DNA of 29,805 bases from JBBDIK01 sp964640385 (GTDB taxonomy: Bacteria > Actinomycetota > UBA4738 > JBBDHU01). Shown one piece after another: positions 8,214 through 16,609 of the stretch. The stretch is from NCBI GenBank assembly GCA_964640385.1, contig CAZXFL010000024.1, positions 1-29,805 on the forward strand. The letters are read 5' to 3'. Under the pieces are notes generated by a model. It was not told where the DNA came from. It worked only from the letters and a program-made list of their open reading frames with translations, and did no database searches. Both the position numbers and the translations under genes were made by a program. Every line of letters begins with the position of its first letter. The stretch's first letter is position 1.

Positions 8214-9268
8214 CAGAGGCACTGCTCCTTCAACCGGCGGAACTCCGCGTAGCTCGCGGTGAACTCGTGGTGGCCATCCGAGCCGCACAGCACATACAGC
8301 CACTCACTCGTGTTCGCGGGCTGCAATGCGGCGCGCAGCGACGCGAGACCGGGACTTGCGATGGGGGTGGGCGGGAGCTTTCCCGCGTTCCCCTTTAGCC
8401 GGAGGTTGTAGGGACTGTCGATCGCCAGATCGCTCATCGTCAAGCCGTCCTCGGGGTTCGGATCGATGTACTGGTTGCTCGCGTCGATCCCGAGGATCTC
8501 GTGGCGCGCGATCCGGTTGTAGATGACGGCCGCGATCCGGGCGCGTTCGGAGGGAAGCCGGGCTTCGCGCTCGACGAGCGATGCGACGACCACCACCTCG
8601 TAGGGGGAGACGCCGAGCCGCTTCGCGTTCTTCCACGGCAGCGTGGCCGCCTCCCGGTCGAACTGGTCGAGCAGGCGGTCGATGACGGCCTTCTCGGTCA
8701 ACCCGTCGCGCGGGAACTCGTAGGTCTTCGGGAACAGGAACCCTTCGGTCGTCTCCGTCCCTGCGGGCAGGTACGGCGGCACGGTGAACCCGCCGTTCCC
8801 GGCGAGCCGCGCGAGTTCGACCTCGTCCAGGTGCAGCCGCTTCGAGGCCTCGGCCGTGATCTGGGTGAGGCGCCAGCCTTCTGGGATCGTCATCGATACG
8901 GTCCGCACGATCGGGCCCTCGTTGAGGCGGGCGAGCGCGTCATCGAGCGTCATGTTCGTCTCGAGCTTGTAGGACCCCGCCTGGAACTCGGTTGAGCGGG
9001 CCTGGGCGATGGTGCGCGCGATCGCGTTGCACCGGATGACCCCGTCGCCATGGAGCGAGGTCACGACCTCAGCCCCGGTTGCGCCCTTCGGGATCTCGAA
9101 CGCGAGGCCCTCCTGCGGGCCGGCCGCGCCCTGGCACCAGCGGAAGTACGAGTACCCGGCGGCGGCCAGGCCGGCCAGGATGAGGACGCACGCGACCGCG
9201 ACGATCGCGATGATCTTTCCCGCTCTGCGGCGGGGGGGCGCAGCTGCGCCCGGGGCACGCTCCGGCAT
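8213..9268 (-). CDS. mltG: Endolytic murein transglycosylase MltG (YceG-like)
   Basis: 351-aa membrane-anchored enzyme that cleaves nascent peptidoglycan glycans and is thought to end strand growth. A Lys/Arg-rich N-terminus precedes one membrane helix (about 17-42); the rest should face outside. A LysM-like part (about 45-125) is followed by the YceG catalytic domain, with the catalytic Glu in ASLVEREARLPSER near residue 233 and the conserved SPYN and ASPGLASLRAAL segments. The length is normal. There is no clear ribosome binding site at the ATG (9268); a TATCCT hexamer ends 9 nt upstream, so a leaderless transcript is possible but unproven. Confidence 0.94.
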   Translation of the reverse strand: MPERAPGAAAPPRRRAGKIIAIVAVACVLILAGLAAAGYSYFRWCQGAAGPQEGLAFEIPKGATGAEVVTSLHGDGVIRCNAIARTIAQARSTEFQAGSYKLETNMTLDDALARLNEGPIVRTVSMTIPEGWRLTQITAEASKRLHLDEVELARLAGNGGFTVPPYLPAGTETTEGFLFPKTYEFPRDGLTEKAVIDRLLDQFDREAATLPWKNAKRLGVSPYEVVVVASLVEREARLPSERARIAAVIYNRIARHEILGIDASNQYIDPNPEDGLTMSDLAIDSPYNLRLKGNAGKLPPTPIASPGLASLRAALQPANTSEWLYVLCGSDGHHEFTASYAEFRRLKEQCL

Positions 9269-9313
9269 CGAGCGTCAAGGATAGCGGGCGGAGCCTCCGG
9301 GACGCCCAGGCCG

Positions 9314-9329
9314 CCGGCCCTTCGGCCGG
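9314..9329. other. Strong hairpin between ruvX and mltG
   Basis: CCGGCC-CTTC-GGCCGG is a perfect 6-bp GC stem with a 4-nt loop, placed 3 nt after the ruvX stop on the transcribed strand. No T tract follows, so an intrinsic terminator of the classic type is not supported. It could be a pause, RNA-processing or weak termination site separating ruvX from mltG. Confidence 0.4.
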
Positions 9330-9332
9330 GCG

Positions 9333-9755
9333 CTATCTGCGGCGCGCGTCCAGCGCCGACTGCAGGATCACGGTCGCCGCCGCCTGGTCCACGACCCGCT
9401 TGCGGTCGCGACCGGTCGCCCCCGCCGTCTTGAGCGCCCGCTCGGCCTCGACGGTCGAGAGCCGCTCGTCCTGAAGCGAGACGGGCACCTCGAGGAACGC
9501 GCGCAACGCATCCGCGAACCCCTCCGCTTTCTCCGCTCGAGGACCGACATCACCCGACATCGACCGCGGATGCCCGACCACGACCTCCGAGATGTCGTTG
9601 TCCGCGACGATCTGCGCGATCGACTTCAGATCCTCGGGTGCGCCGGTTCGGATCGTGCCGAACGGGACGGCGACCCGCTGCTGTTCGTCGGAGATCGCCA
9701 CGCCGATGCGCGCGTCGCCCAGGTCCAGGCCGAGGGCGCGTCCGGGGTCAGCCAC
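9333..9755 (-). CDS. ruvX: RuvX/YqgF putative pre-16S rRNA nuclease
   Basis: 140-aa RNase H-fold protein of the YqgF family, linked to final trimming of 16S rRNA 5' ends and once proposed as a Holliday junction resolvase. The first catalytic Asp lies in ALGLDLGDARIGVAISDE; VVGHPRSMSG and the later DERLST segment are the other family blocks, and an Asp near the C-terminus (VVDQAAA) completes the acidic set. I chose the GTG at 9755 because it places the family N-terminus correctly; it overlaps the 3' end of alaS by 8 nt. An ATG 16 codons earlier would give an atypical extension. The alaS-ruvX pairing is widespread in bacteria. Confidence 0.92.
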   Translation of the reverse strand: MADPGRALGLDLGDARIGVAISDEQQRVAVPFGTIRTGAPEDLKSIAQIVADNDISEVVVGHPRSMSGDVGPRAEKAEGFADALRAFLEVPVSLQDERLSTVEAERALKTAGATGRDRKRVVDQAAATVILQSALDARRR

Positions 9756-12390
9756 CGGCGGCGAGCAGGGCCTCGAGTCGGGCCGGAATCGATTGCACCG
9801 CATCCTTCACGGCGTCCGCCTTCTTGCCCCCGGCGAAAGCAAGTCCCGGTTTGCCTCCGGCGCCACCGCCCACCATCTTCGCCGCCTCCTCGAGCAGGGC
9901 CGGCGCGGTCACGCCCCGATCGACGAGCGCAAGACTACACGCCGCAACAAGCAGTGCCTTCCCTCCATTCCCGGTACCTAGCACAGTGACGGCCGGGGCG
10001 TCCGGACGCTCAAGCCTGTTCACGGTGGCCTGGGCAAGCTCGCGAAGTTCGTCGGCGTCCGCATCCTCGACCCAGGCGATGAGCTGCACACCCGCGACGA
10101 TGCTGTGCCGGCCGATGATCTGCTCCACCTTGCCGGCGATCTCACCTTTGCTCATCCGGCCGAGTTCGTTCCTGAGTCGCTTGTTCTCCTGGACGACCTT
10201 GAGGATGCGGTCCGGCGCCCCCTCGGGATCGCCCCCGCCGAGCGCCGCGACGACCCGCTTCAGCAGGTGTCGCTCGGCGTTGACCTGCCGGATCGCCTCG
10301 GGCCCGACCACGGCCTCGACACGCCGCATGCCCGATCCGATGCTCCCTTCACCCAGGATGCGAACCACCGCGACGTTGCCGGTGTGCGGAACATGCGTCC
10401 CGCCACACAGTTCACGCGAATAGTCGCCGATCTCGACGACCCGAACCAGGTCCCCGTACTTCTCGCCGAACAGCGCCATCGCGCCCTGGCTCTTGGCGAA
10501 CTCCATGGTCGTCTCGTACGCGCGGACGGCGTCGTCCTCGGATAGGCGTTCGTTGGCCAGGGCTTCGGCTTCTTCCAGCTGCTCCTGGGGAACCGACGAT
10601 GGGTGCGTGAAGTCGAACCGCAGCCGCCCGGGGGCGACCAGTGACCCGGCCTGCCGGGCGTGTTCCCCCAATAGGTGCCGCAGCGTCCAGTGGACCACGT
10701 GAGTGGCCGTGTGGGAGCGAGCGGTCCCGGCACGGACGTCGGGGTCGACCTCGGCGTGCGCCTCCTCGCCGTCGCGCACCTCGCCCGACTCCACGACGCC
10801 GGTGTGGACGAACACGTCGCCGGGCGCGCGCTGGGTGTCGATGATGCGGATCAGACCCGTCGGGGTACGGAGCAGACCCTGGTCACCCACCTGGCCGCCG
10901 CCCTCCGCGTAGAACGGGCTGGTGTCCAGGATCACGCGGACCTCATCGCCCTCCTGCGCGGCGTCGTCGCGCTCCGCGAGCAGACCGATGATGTGAGCGT
11001 CGGCGTCAAGGGTCTCGTACCCGACGAAGCGGGTGGGTTCGGCCCGCGTGAGGACCTCGGCCAGTACCTCCTCCGACACGAGCCCTTTCTTCGCAGCCTG
11101 CTGTCCCCGGCTGCGCTGCTCCTCCATCAGCTCGGCGAAGCGGTCCCGGTCGACCTCCAAGCCCTCGTCCGCCGCCAGCTCCATCGTGAGTTCCAGCGGG
11201 AACCCGTGCGTGTCGTGCAACGTGAACGCGGTGTCACCGGGAATAACCTTCCCGCTCGCGGTCAGACTACCCTTCGCCGCCAAGTGAGCCTCGCCGAAAA
11301 CTTCCATACCCCTACGGAGCGTGCCGGCGAAACGCTCCTCTTCGGACGCCGCGACCTGCAGCGTGAACGCGTGATTCTCGTGCAGCTCGGGGTAGGCGTC
11401 CCCAAGCATCTCTACGGTCACGTCGACGAGCCGTCCGGAGAGGTCCTGGTCGATCCCGATCCGGCGCGCGTGGCTGACGAGCCGGCGCAGCATCCGGCGC
11501 AGCACGTAGCCCCGGCCTTCGTTGGACGGAAGCACGCCGTCGGCGATCAGGAAGGTGGTCGCGCGGCCGTGCTCGGCCACGATGCGCATGGACACGTCGG
11601 TCCGCTCGTCGTCGCCATAGGTCTTGCCGCTGGCCGACTGCACGGCCTCCATCAGCGGCGCCATAGTGTCCGTGTCGTAGAAGGAGTCGGCGCCCTGCGT
11701 CACCATCGCGAGGCGCTCGACGCTGGCGCCGGTGTCAACGTTCTTGCCGGGCAGATCGCCGATCTTGTTCTCGTGATCGTCGACCAAGTCCTGCATGAAG
11801 ACGTGGTTCCAGATCTCCATGAACCGTTCCTCGTCGACCGCCGGCCCGCCGTCGGGTCCGTAGGCCGCCCCACGGTCGACGAAGATCTCACCGGTCGGCC
11901 CGGCAGGTCCCGCTGCGTGCGTCGACCAGTAATTGTCTGTCTTGCCGCGCGCAACTATCCGTTCGGCCGGGAACCCGAGATCCGCCCAGATGGCCGCTGT
12001 CTCGGCATCGTCCTGGTAGTAGGTGGCCCACAGGCGATCGATGTCGATGCCGTAGCCCTCGGTGATCAGCTCAAGACCCCAGGCCAGCGATTCGGCCTTG
12101 AAATAGTCGGCGAAGGAGAAGTTGCCCAGCATCTCGAACAGGGTCAAGTGCCGGGCGGTGTGGCCCACGTTGTCCAGGTCGCCGGTCCGGAAACACTTCT
12201 GGACGCTTGTCGCCCGCGGCCACGGTGCCTGCGCCTGGCCCAGGAAGTACGGGATGAACTGATTCATCCCGGCGTTGGTCAGCAGGAGACCGGTCTCGGG
12301 GGGCGGGATCAGCGAGGACGACGGGACACGCTTGTGATCACGCTCTTCGAAGAACGCGAGGAACCGTTCGCGGATCTGCCGGCCGTCCAC
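9748..12390 (-). CDS. alaS: Alanyl-tRNA synthetase
   Basis: 880-aa class II synthetase that charges tRNA-Ala and edits mis-charged Ser/Gly. The N-terminal catalytic domain starts with the typical IRERFLAFFEERDHKRVPSS. The editing domain has the zinc-binding HTATH (near residue 560) and CGGTH (near 660). A C-terminal coiled-coil plus C-Ala region ends with a Gly-rich MVGGGAGGKP segment. The start is GTG at 12390, 5 nt after the small upstream gene. A TAGACT hexamer ends 7 nt before it, but lies in the end of that coding sequence and lacks a -35 partner. Full length, no damage. Confidence 0.97.
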   Translation of the reverse strand: MDGRQIRERFLAFFEERDHKRVPSSSLIPPPETGLLLTNAGMNQFIPYFLGQAQAPWPRATSVQKCFRTGDLDNVGHTARHLTLFEMLGNFSFADYFKAESLAWGLELITEGYGIDIDRLWATYYQDDAETAAIWADLGFPAERIVARGKTDNYWSTHAAGPAGPTGEIFVDRGAAYGPDGGPAVDEERFMEIWNHVFMQDLVDDHENKIGDLPGKNVDTGASVERLAMVTQGADSFYDTDTMAPLMEAVQSASGKTYGDDERTDVSMRIVAEHGRATTFLIADGVLPSNEGRGYVLRRMLRRLVSHARRIGIDQDLSGRLVDVTVEMLGDAYPELHENHAFTLQVAASEEERFAGTLRRGMEVFGEAHLAAKGSLTASGKVIPGDTAFTLHDTHGFPLELTMELAADEGLEVDRDRFAELMEEQRSRGQQAAKKGLVSEEVLAEVLTRAEPTRFVGYETLDADAHIIGLLAERDDAAQEGDEVRVILDTSPFYAEGGGQVGDQGLLRTPTGLIRIIDTQRAPGDVFVHTGVVESGEVRDGEEAHAEVDPDVRAGTARSHTATHVVHWTLRHLLGEHARQAGSLVAPGRLRFDFTHPSSVPQEQLEEAEALANERLSEDDAVRAYETTMEFAKSQGAMALFGEKYGDLVRVVEIGDYSRELCGGTHVPHTGNVAVVRILGEGSIGSGMRRVEAVVGPEAIRQVNAERHLLKRVVAALGGGDPEGAPDRILKVVQENKRLRNELGRMSKGEIAGKVEQIIGRHSIVAGVQLIAWVEDADADELRELAQATVNRLERPDAPAVTVLGTGNGGKALLVAACSLALVDRGVTAPALLEEAAKMVGGGAGGKPGLAFAGGKKADAVKDAVQSIPARLEALLAAGG

Positions 12391-12395
12391 GGCGG

Positions 12396-12632
12396 CTAGT
12401 CTAGCTTCGCCTTCTCCCGGACCTCGCGCTCACGTTCATCCGCGGCCGCCCGGCCCTCCTGGACCGACTCCGCGACGCGCTTGCCCAGCTCCAGGATGCC
12501 CAGCGAAGCGGACTTCGCGACGTTCGCCGGAGCTATCTTCTGCGTCTGGCGCTTCAGCCAGCGCGAGGCCAGGACCGCCGAGGTCACGCCGGCGCCCAGG
12601 CCGACCGTGAGCCAGAAGAACCGGCGGAACAT
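12396..12632 (-). CDS. Small membrane protein, DUF6167-like
   Basis: 78-aa protein of unknown function. One hydrophobic segment at the N-terminus (about 4-23, FFWLTVGLGAGVTSAVLASR) could anchor it; the rest is charged and helical, with an Arg/Glu/Lys-rich end. Its size, this arrangement and its place between a DUF948 gene and alaS match a small family seen at the same locus in other Actinobacteria. Its ATG shares one base with the upstream stop (TGATG), so the two are probably translated together. No function should be assigned. Confidence 0.75.
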   Translation of the reverse strand: MFRRFFWLTVGLGAGVTSAVLASRWLKRQTQKIAPANVAKSASLGILELGKRVAESVQEGRAAADEREREVREKAKLD

Positions 12633-12997
12633 CAGTCGCCGCCGAAGAAGCGCTTGAACGCCGACCCGGCGCCCGCGCCGAAGGAGATGATCTTGATCAG
12701 CGGACTGGACACGGTCTGCTCGACGACCGCGGTGAGCCGCTCGGCGGACTTCGCCATGTTGCCCGCAGATTCCAGGATGGTATCCGTCCGGTCCAGCTCA
12801 CGGTTCACGTTCTTGACCGTGGTGGTGACCTCGGACAGCAGCGGCACGCTCTCCTTGGTGACGCCGTCCAGCAACACGCGCGAGCTATCCAGAACCATGG
12901 CCGCCTTGAAGAGAGCGTACGAACCGGCGAGGCCGATCAGTCCGATGGCGACCGCGGCTGCGATCGCGAGGATGTCTGCGAACACCGATGCAAGCAT
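12632..12997 (-). CDS. DUF948 family membrane protein
   Basis: 121-aa protein with one N-terminal membrane helix (about 7-33) followed by a region that looks helical and coiled-coil-like: repeated polar heptads around TTVKNVNRELDRTDTILES and SAERLTAVVEQTV, then VSSPLIKIISFGAG and a basic end. This is the DUF948 pattern, whose members resemble short chemotaxis-receptor-like coils but have no proven role. The ATG at 12997 has a purine-rich site upstream (GGGAGTGAAGGA). It is conserved next to alaS in Actinobacteria, for an unknown reason. Confidence 0.85.
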   Translation of the reverse strand: MLASVFADILAIAAAVAIGLIGLAGSYALFKAAMVLDSSRVLLDGVTKESVPLLSEVTTTVKNVNRELDRTDTILESAGNMAKSAERLTAVVEQTVSSPLIKIISFGAGAGSAFKRFFGGD

Positions 12998-13020
12998 GGT
13001 CCTTCACTCCCTTGGTCAGC

Positions 13021-13048
13021 GGTCCGGGCATCATACCGCCCTCGGACC
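13021..13048. other. Hairpin between rarA and the DUF948 gene
   Basis: GGTCCG (13021-13026) pairs with CGGACC (13043-13048), and an inner GGC/GCC extends the stem across a 2-nt bulge. It sits in the 65-nt gap between rarA and DUF948. No T tract follows on the minus strand. It may act in transcript processing or partial termination; I cannot decide. Confidence 0.35.
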
Positions 13049-13062
13049 GGCCGACCTGGAGG

Positions 13063-14415
13063 CTACGCCGGGTCCGACTCGGGCGCGGCCTCAGGCGCGG
13101 CCTCGGGCGCGGCCTCGGGCGCGGCCTCGGCCCGGGCGGCGTCCCCCGCAGCGTCTCCGGCCTCGCTCTTGTCGCCGGTGTCGACAACCTCCTCACCCTG
13201 TCCGGATGGCTCGTAGTAGCGCTTGGCCTGGAACCGTTCGGGTCGGTACTCCTGCTCGACCTGGTGACCGGGGAAGTCGTGGGGGTACTTGTATCCCTGG
13301 CCGTGCCCGAGCTTCTTGGCGCCCGGGTAATGTGCGTCGCGCAGGTGCAGTGGGACGGCATCGCTGGACGCCGCGTCCCCGGTCGCGCGATTCATCGCCT
13401 GGAACACGCTGTTGGACTTGGGCGCGCGCGCCAGGTAGATCGCTGCCTCGGCCAGGTTCAAACGGGCCTCGGGCAGACCGACGTACTCGACCGCCTGCGC
13501 CGCCGCCGTGGCGATCATCAGCGCGCGCGGGTCGGCGAGTCCGATGTCCTCCGACGCGTGCACGATCATCCGGCGCGCGATATAGCGCGGGTCCTCGCCG
13601 CCTTCGATCATGCGCGCCAGCCAGAACAACGCGGCGTCCGGGTCCGAACCTCGGATCGACTTGATGAACGCCGACACGACGTCGAAATGCGCGTCGCCCT
13701 GCCGGTCGTAGACGATCGCCTTCTGCTGGATCGCGTCGGCGACTCGGTCGAGCGTGATCATCTTCTCGCCGCCCGCACTCGTAGCCAGCGCCGCGGCGCC
13801 GAGCCCCGTCAGCGCGATCCGCGCGTCCCCGCCGGCCACCTCGACCAGATGATCCAGGGCGTCGTCGTCGATGAACAGGTGCAGCTTGCCGACCCCGCGT
13901 TCGCTGTCCGACAGGCCCCGGCGCACGATAGCCTTCAGCTCGTCCGGACCCAGGGGCTCGAGCCGCAGCAGGATGCAACGCGAGAGCAATGGGGTGTTCA
14001 GCGAGAAGTACGGGTTCTCGGTCGTCGCGCCGATCAGCGTGATCGTGCCGTCCTCGACCGTCGGGAGCAGCACGTCCTGCTGGGCCTTGCTCCACCGGTG
14101 CACCTCGTCGACGAACAGTACCGTGCGGAACATGCTGGCGTTGGCACCCCCCGCCCTGGCCATCACCTTGCGGGCATCTGCCACCCCCGAGGAAACGGCG
14201 GAGAGCTGCGTGAGCTGGCCGCCGACCGCATCCGCGAGCAGGTACGCCAGGGTCGTCTTGCCGGTACCGGCCGGGCCCCACAGGACCATCGAGGGAAGGT
14301 GGCCCTGCTCGATCAGACGGGTGAGCGCCCTTCCCTCCCCCAGCAGGTGCTGCTGCCCGTAGAACTCGTCGAACGACGCGGGGCGCATCCTCGATGCGAG
14401 AGGCTGGTCGGCCAT
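13063..14415 (-). CDS. rarA: Replication-associated recombination protein A (RarA/MgsA)
   Basis: 450-aa AAA+ ATPase of the clamp-loader-like RarA/Mgs1/WRNIP1 family, acting at stalled replication forks. Visible parts: the N-terminal family block RPASFDEFYGQQHLLG, Walker A GPAGTGKTT near residue 46 (usually GPPGTGKTT), Walker B FVDEVHRW, sensor region GATTENPYFSLN, and the C-terminal tetramerisation domain (FWLARMIEGGEDPRYIARR). The last 50 or so residues are an Ala/Pro/Glu tail partly built from a 12-bp tandem repeat; this is not part of the family core. The start at 14415 gives the expected N-terminus. Confidence 0.95.
   Translation of the reverse strand: MADQPLASRMRPASFDEFYGQQHLLGEGRALTRLIEQGHLPSMVLWGPAGTGKTTLAYLLADAVGGQLTQLSAVSSGVADARKVMARAGGANASMFRTVLFVDEVHRWSKAQQDVLLPTVEDGTITLIGATTENPYFSLNTPLLSRCILLRLEPLGPDELKAIVRRGLSDSERGVGKLHLFIDDDALDHLVEVAGGDARIALTGLGAAALATSAGGEKMITLDRVADAIQQKAIVYDRQGDAHFDVVSAFIKSIRGSDPDAALFWLARMIEGGEDPRYIARRMIVHASEDIGLADPRALMIATAAAQAVEYVGLPEARLNLAEAAIYLARAPKSNSVFQAMNRATGDAASSDAVPLHLRDAHYPGAKKLGHGQGYKYPHDFPGHQVEQEYRPERFQAKRYYEPSGQGEEVVDTGDKSEAGDAAGDAARAEAAPEAAPEAAPEAAPESDPA
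13081..13128. repeat. 12-bp tandem repeat, four units, in rarA 3' end
   Basis: Four consecutive copies of GGGCGCGGCCTC (the second begins with A) encode the repeated Glu-Ala-Ala-Pro units near the RarA C-terminus. The unit is a multiple of three, so copy changes keep the frame. It looks like replication slippage in a disordered tail. Confidence 0.9.
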
Positions 14416-14450
14416 GGTCGTCAGAGCCTATCCGGACCGCCGCGCACGCA

Positions 14451-14849
14451 TCAGCCCAGGCCCCGCGCGATCCGGTCGGGACGGATGCGGTAGATGACCC
14501 GCCGCTGTCCGGGGACCGGCTCCCACAACTCGTCGTGGTAGCGGCGGCACAGTGAGTCGATATGGGCGTCGGCCGCCTCCCCCTCGATCATCTCGACCAC
14601 CTCGCCGGTGACCGAGACCCAGCGGTAGGGGTCGCCGGCGTCCTGAACCGACAGGGCCACCCTCGGGTCGCGCCGCGCGTTCCGGTCCTTGACCCGGCCC
14701 ACCGCGGTGTTGACCAGGACGTGCCCCTCGTCGTCCGCGTCCACCCACATCGGCGTCACGTGCGGACTTCCGTCGGGGTTCAGGGTGACGAAATGGACAT
14801 GGTTCCGTGCTCGCAGGAGGATCAGGTCGTCGTCGGTCAGGCCTGACAT
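14451..14849 (-). CDS. PPOX-class F420-dependent oxidoreductase-like protein
   Basis: 132-aa split beta-barrel protein of the pyridoxamine-phosphate-oxidase-like superfamily. The pattern LNPDGSPHVTPMWVDADDEG, then VKDRNARRDPRVALSV and a closing IRPDRI, is that of small actinobacterial F420-dependent enzymes (Rv1155-like), which reduce or bind F420H2-linked substrates; FMN or heme binding is known in relatives. The substrate is unknown. The ATG shares one base with the aspS stop (TGATG). It supports, but does not prove, that the host makes F420. Confidence 0.8.
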   Translation of the reverse strand: MSGLTDDDLILLRARNHVHFVTLNPDGSPHVTPMWVDADDEGHVLVNTAVGRVKDRNARRDPRVALSVQDAGDPYRWVSVTGEVVEMIEGEAADAHIDSLCRRYHDELWEPVPGQRRVIYRIRPDRIARGLG

Positions 14850-16609
14850 CAGCCCTCGTCGGGGTCCGGCTCGGCGACGATCTCGAGGCCGAGTTCGGCG
14901 AGTTGCTCCGGCGATGCCCGGTCGGGCGCGCCGGTGAGTGGGTCCTGGCCCGACTGCGCCTTCGGGAACGCCGTCACGTCGCGCAGGGTGTCCTTGCCCG
15001 CCATCAGCATCACGATCCGGTCGACGCCCATCGCGATGCCGCCGTGCGGCGGCACCCCGTAGCGGAACGCCTCCAGCAGGTGTCCGAACTTCTCCTGGAT
15101 CTCATCTTCGGACAAGCCCAAGGCCTCGAAGACGCCATGCTGCAGCGCGGCGTCGTGGATCCGGATGCTCCCGCCACCGGCCTCGAACCCGTTCAGGACG
15201 AGGTCGTACGCGCGTGCCTTCGCCGTCTCGGGAGCAAGGTCCTCGCTCGCCGGCATCGTGAACGGGTGGTGCATCGATACCCAGCGTTCCTCCTCCCGGC
15301 TCCACTCGAACAGCGGGGGCTCGGTCATCCAGCAGAACGACCACGTGTTCTCCGGGATCAGACCCAGACGCGCCGCCATGTCGCGGCGCAGCCCGTCCAG
15401 GGCGACGTTGGTCCGATCCGCGGCATCGGCGACGATCAGGATCAGGTCACCGGCCTTGGCATCCAGAGCCGCCACCAGTCGGCTCGTCTCAGGTTCCGTG
15501 AGGAACTTCTCGACGGGCGAGCGGACACCGTCTGCCTCGACCACCATCCACACCAGTCCCGCAGCGCCCCGTGACTTGGTGACCTGGATCAGCTCGTCGA
15601 GTTCCTTGCGGGAAAGCTCGCCCCCGCCCGGCGCCGCGAAGCCCTTGACCAGTCCGTTCGCATCCAGGACCTTCGCGAACGCGTTGAACCCGGTCCCCGC
15701 GAAGACCTCACCGAGGTCGGCCATCTCCATCCCATACCGCAGGTCCGCCTTGTCCGATCCGTAGGACGCCATCATGTGGTCGTAGGTCATCCGCGGGAAG
15801 GGTGTCGCCACCTCCACACCCTGGAACTCGCGAACGATGCTCGCGTACAGAGGCTCGATCACCGACATCAGGTCGTCTTCGTTCGCGAAGCTCATCTCGA
15901 CATCGAGCTGCGTGAACTCGAAGCTGCGGTCGGCGCGCGGCGCCTCGTCGCGCAAGCAGCGGACGATCTGGTAGTACCGGTCCTGGCCGGCCACCATCAG
16001 CAACTGCTTGAGCTGTTGCGGCGACTGCGGCAGCGCGTAGAAGGTGCCTGGGTGCAGACGCGACGGGACGAGGAAGTCCCGTGCTCCCTCTGGCGTCGAT
16101 CGGCCGAGCAGCGGCGTCTCGATCTCGACGAACCCGAGTGCGCCCATATGGTCGCGGGCCATCTTGTTGATGCGCGCGCGCAGGTCCAGGACCCGCGTCA
16201 TCTCCGGGCGACGCAGGTCCAGGTAGCGGTACTTCAGACGGAGTTCCTCGCTCGCTTCGACGCGGTCTTCGATCGGGAACGGGGGCGTCTCGGATGCGGC
16301 GAGCAGTTCGACCGCGTCGACCACGACCTCCACACCTCCGGTCGGCAGGTTCTCGTTCCTCGTGCCGTCCGGACGTTCGCGAACCGTACCCGTCACCCGC
16401 ACGACCGACTCACTCTTGAGCTTGGCGGCGGCAGCATAGGCCTCGGGCTGCTCCTCCGGATGGAACACGAGCTGCGTGACCCCGGCCCGGTCCCGTAGAT
16501 CGATGAAGATCACCCCGCCGTGATCGCGGTCGCGGGCGACCCATCCGCACAGCGCGACCTCGGAACCAGCGTCGTCGGCCCGGAGTTGGCCGCAGGTGTG
16601 GGTCCTCAT
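14849..16609 (-). CDS. aspS: Aspartyl-tRNA synthetase
   Basis: 586-aa class IIb synthetase of bacterial type. An N-terminal OB-fold for the anticodon (about 1-110) precedes the catalytic domain. A bacteria-specific GAD insertion (about 290-420) follows, and motif 3 reads GGIAMGVDRIVMLM near the end. The ATG at 16609 overlaps the hisS stop as ATGA; a further ATG six codons earlier in the same frame is not needed. Oddity: the motif 2 loop, usually RDEDLRADRQPEFTQ in bacteria, reads RDEAPRADRSFEFTQ here. The key Arg and Glu are kept. Whether it also charges tRNA-Asn cannot be told; no gat genes are in the window. Confidence 0.96.
   Translation of the reverse strand: MRTHTCGQLRADDAGSEVALCGWVARDRDHGGVIFIDLRDRAGVTQLVFHPEEQPEAYAAAAKLKSESVVRVTGTVRERPDGTRNENLPTGGVEVVVDAVELLAASETPPFPIEDRVEASEELRLKYRYLDLRRPEMTRVLDLRARINKMARDHMGALGFVEIETPLLGRSTPEGARDFLVPSRLHPGTFYALPQSPQQLKQLLMVAGQDRYYQIVRCLRDEAPRADRSFEFTQLDVEMSFANEDDLMSVIEPLYASIVREFQGVEVATPFPRMTYDHMMASYGSDKADLRYGMEMADLGEVFAGTGFNAFAKVLDANGLVKGFAAPGGGELSRKELDELIQVTKSRGAAGLVWMVVEADGVRSPVEKFLTEPETSRLVAALDAKAGDLILIVADAADRTNVALDGLRRDMAARLGLIPENTWSFCWMTEPPLFEWSREEERWVSMHHPFTMPASEDLAPETAKARAYDLVLNGFEAGGGSIRIHDAALQHGVFEALGLSEDEIQEKFGHLLEAFRYGVPPHGGIAMGVDRIVMLMAGKDTLRDVTAFPKAQSGQDPLTGAPDRASPEQLAELGLEIVAEPDPDEG

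Noticed and set aside
12398..12403. TAGACT as a -10 element for alaS
   Set aside because: It lies in the last codons of the upstream gene (Leu-Asp-stop) and has no -35 partner, so chance is likely.
13081..13128. CRISPR-like or mobile repeat
   Set aside because: Units are contiguous 12-mers without spacers inside a coding tail; no transposase, CRISPR or attachment-site signal was seen in the window.
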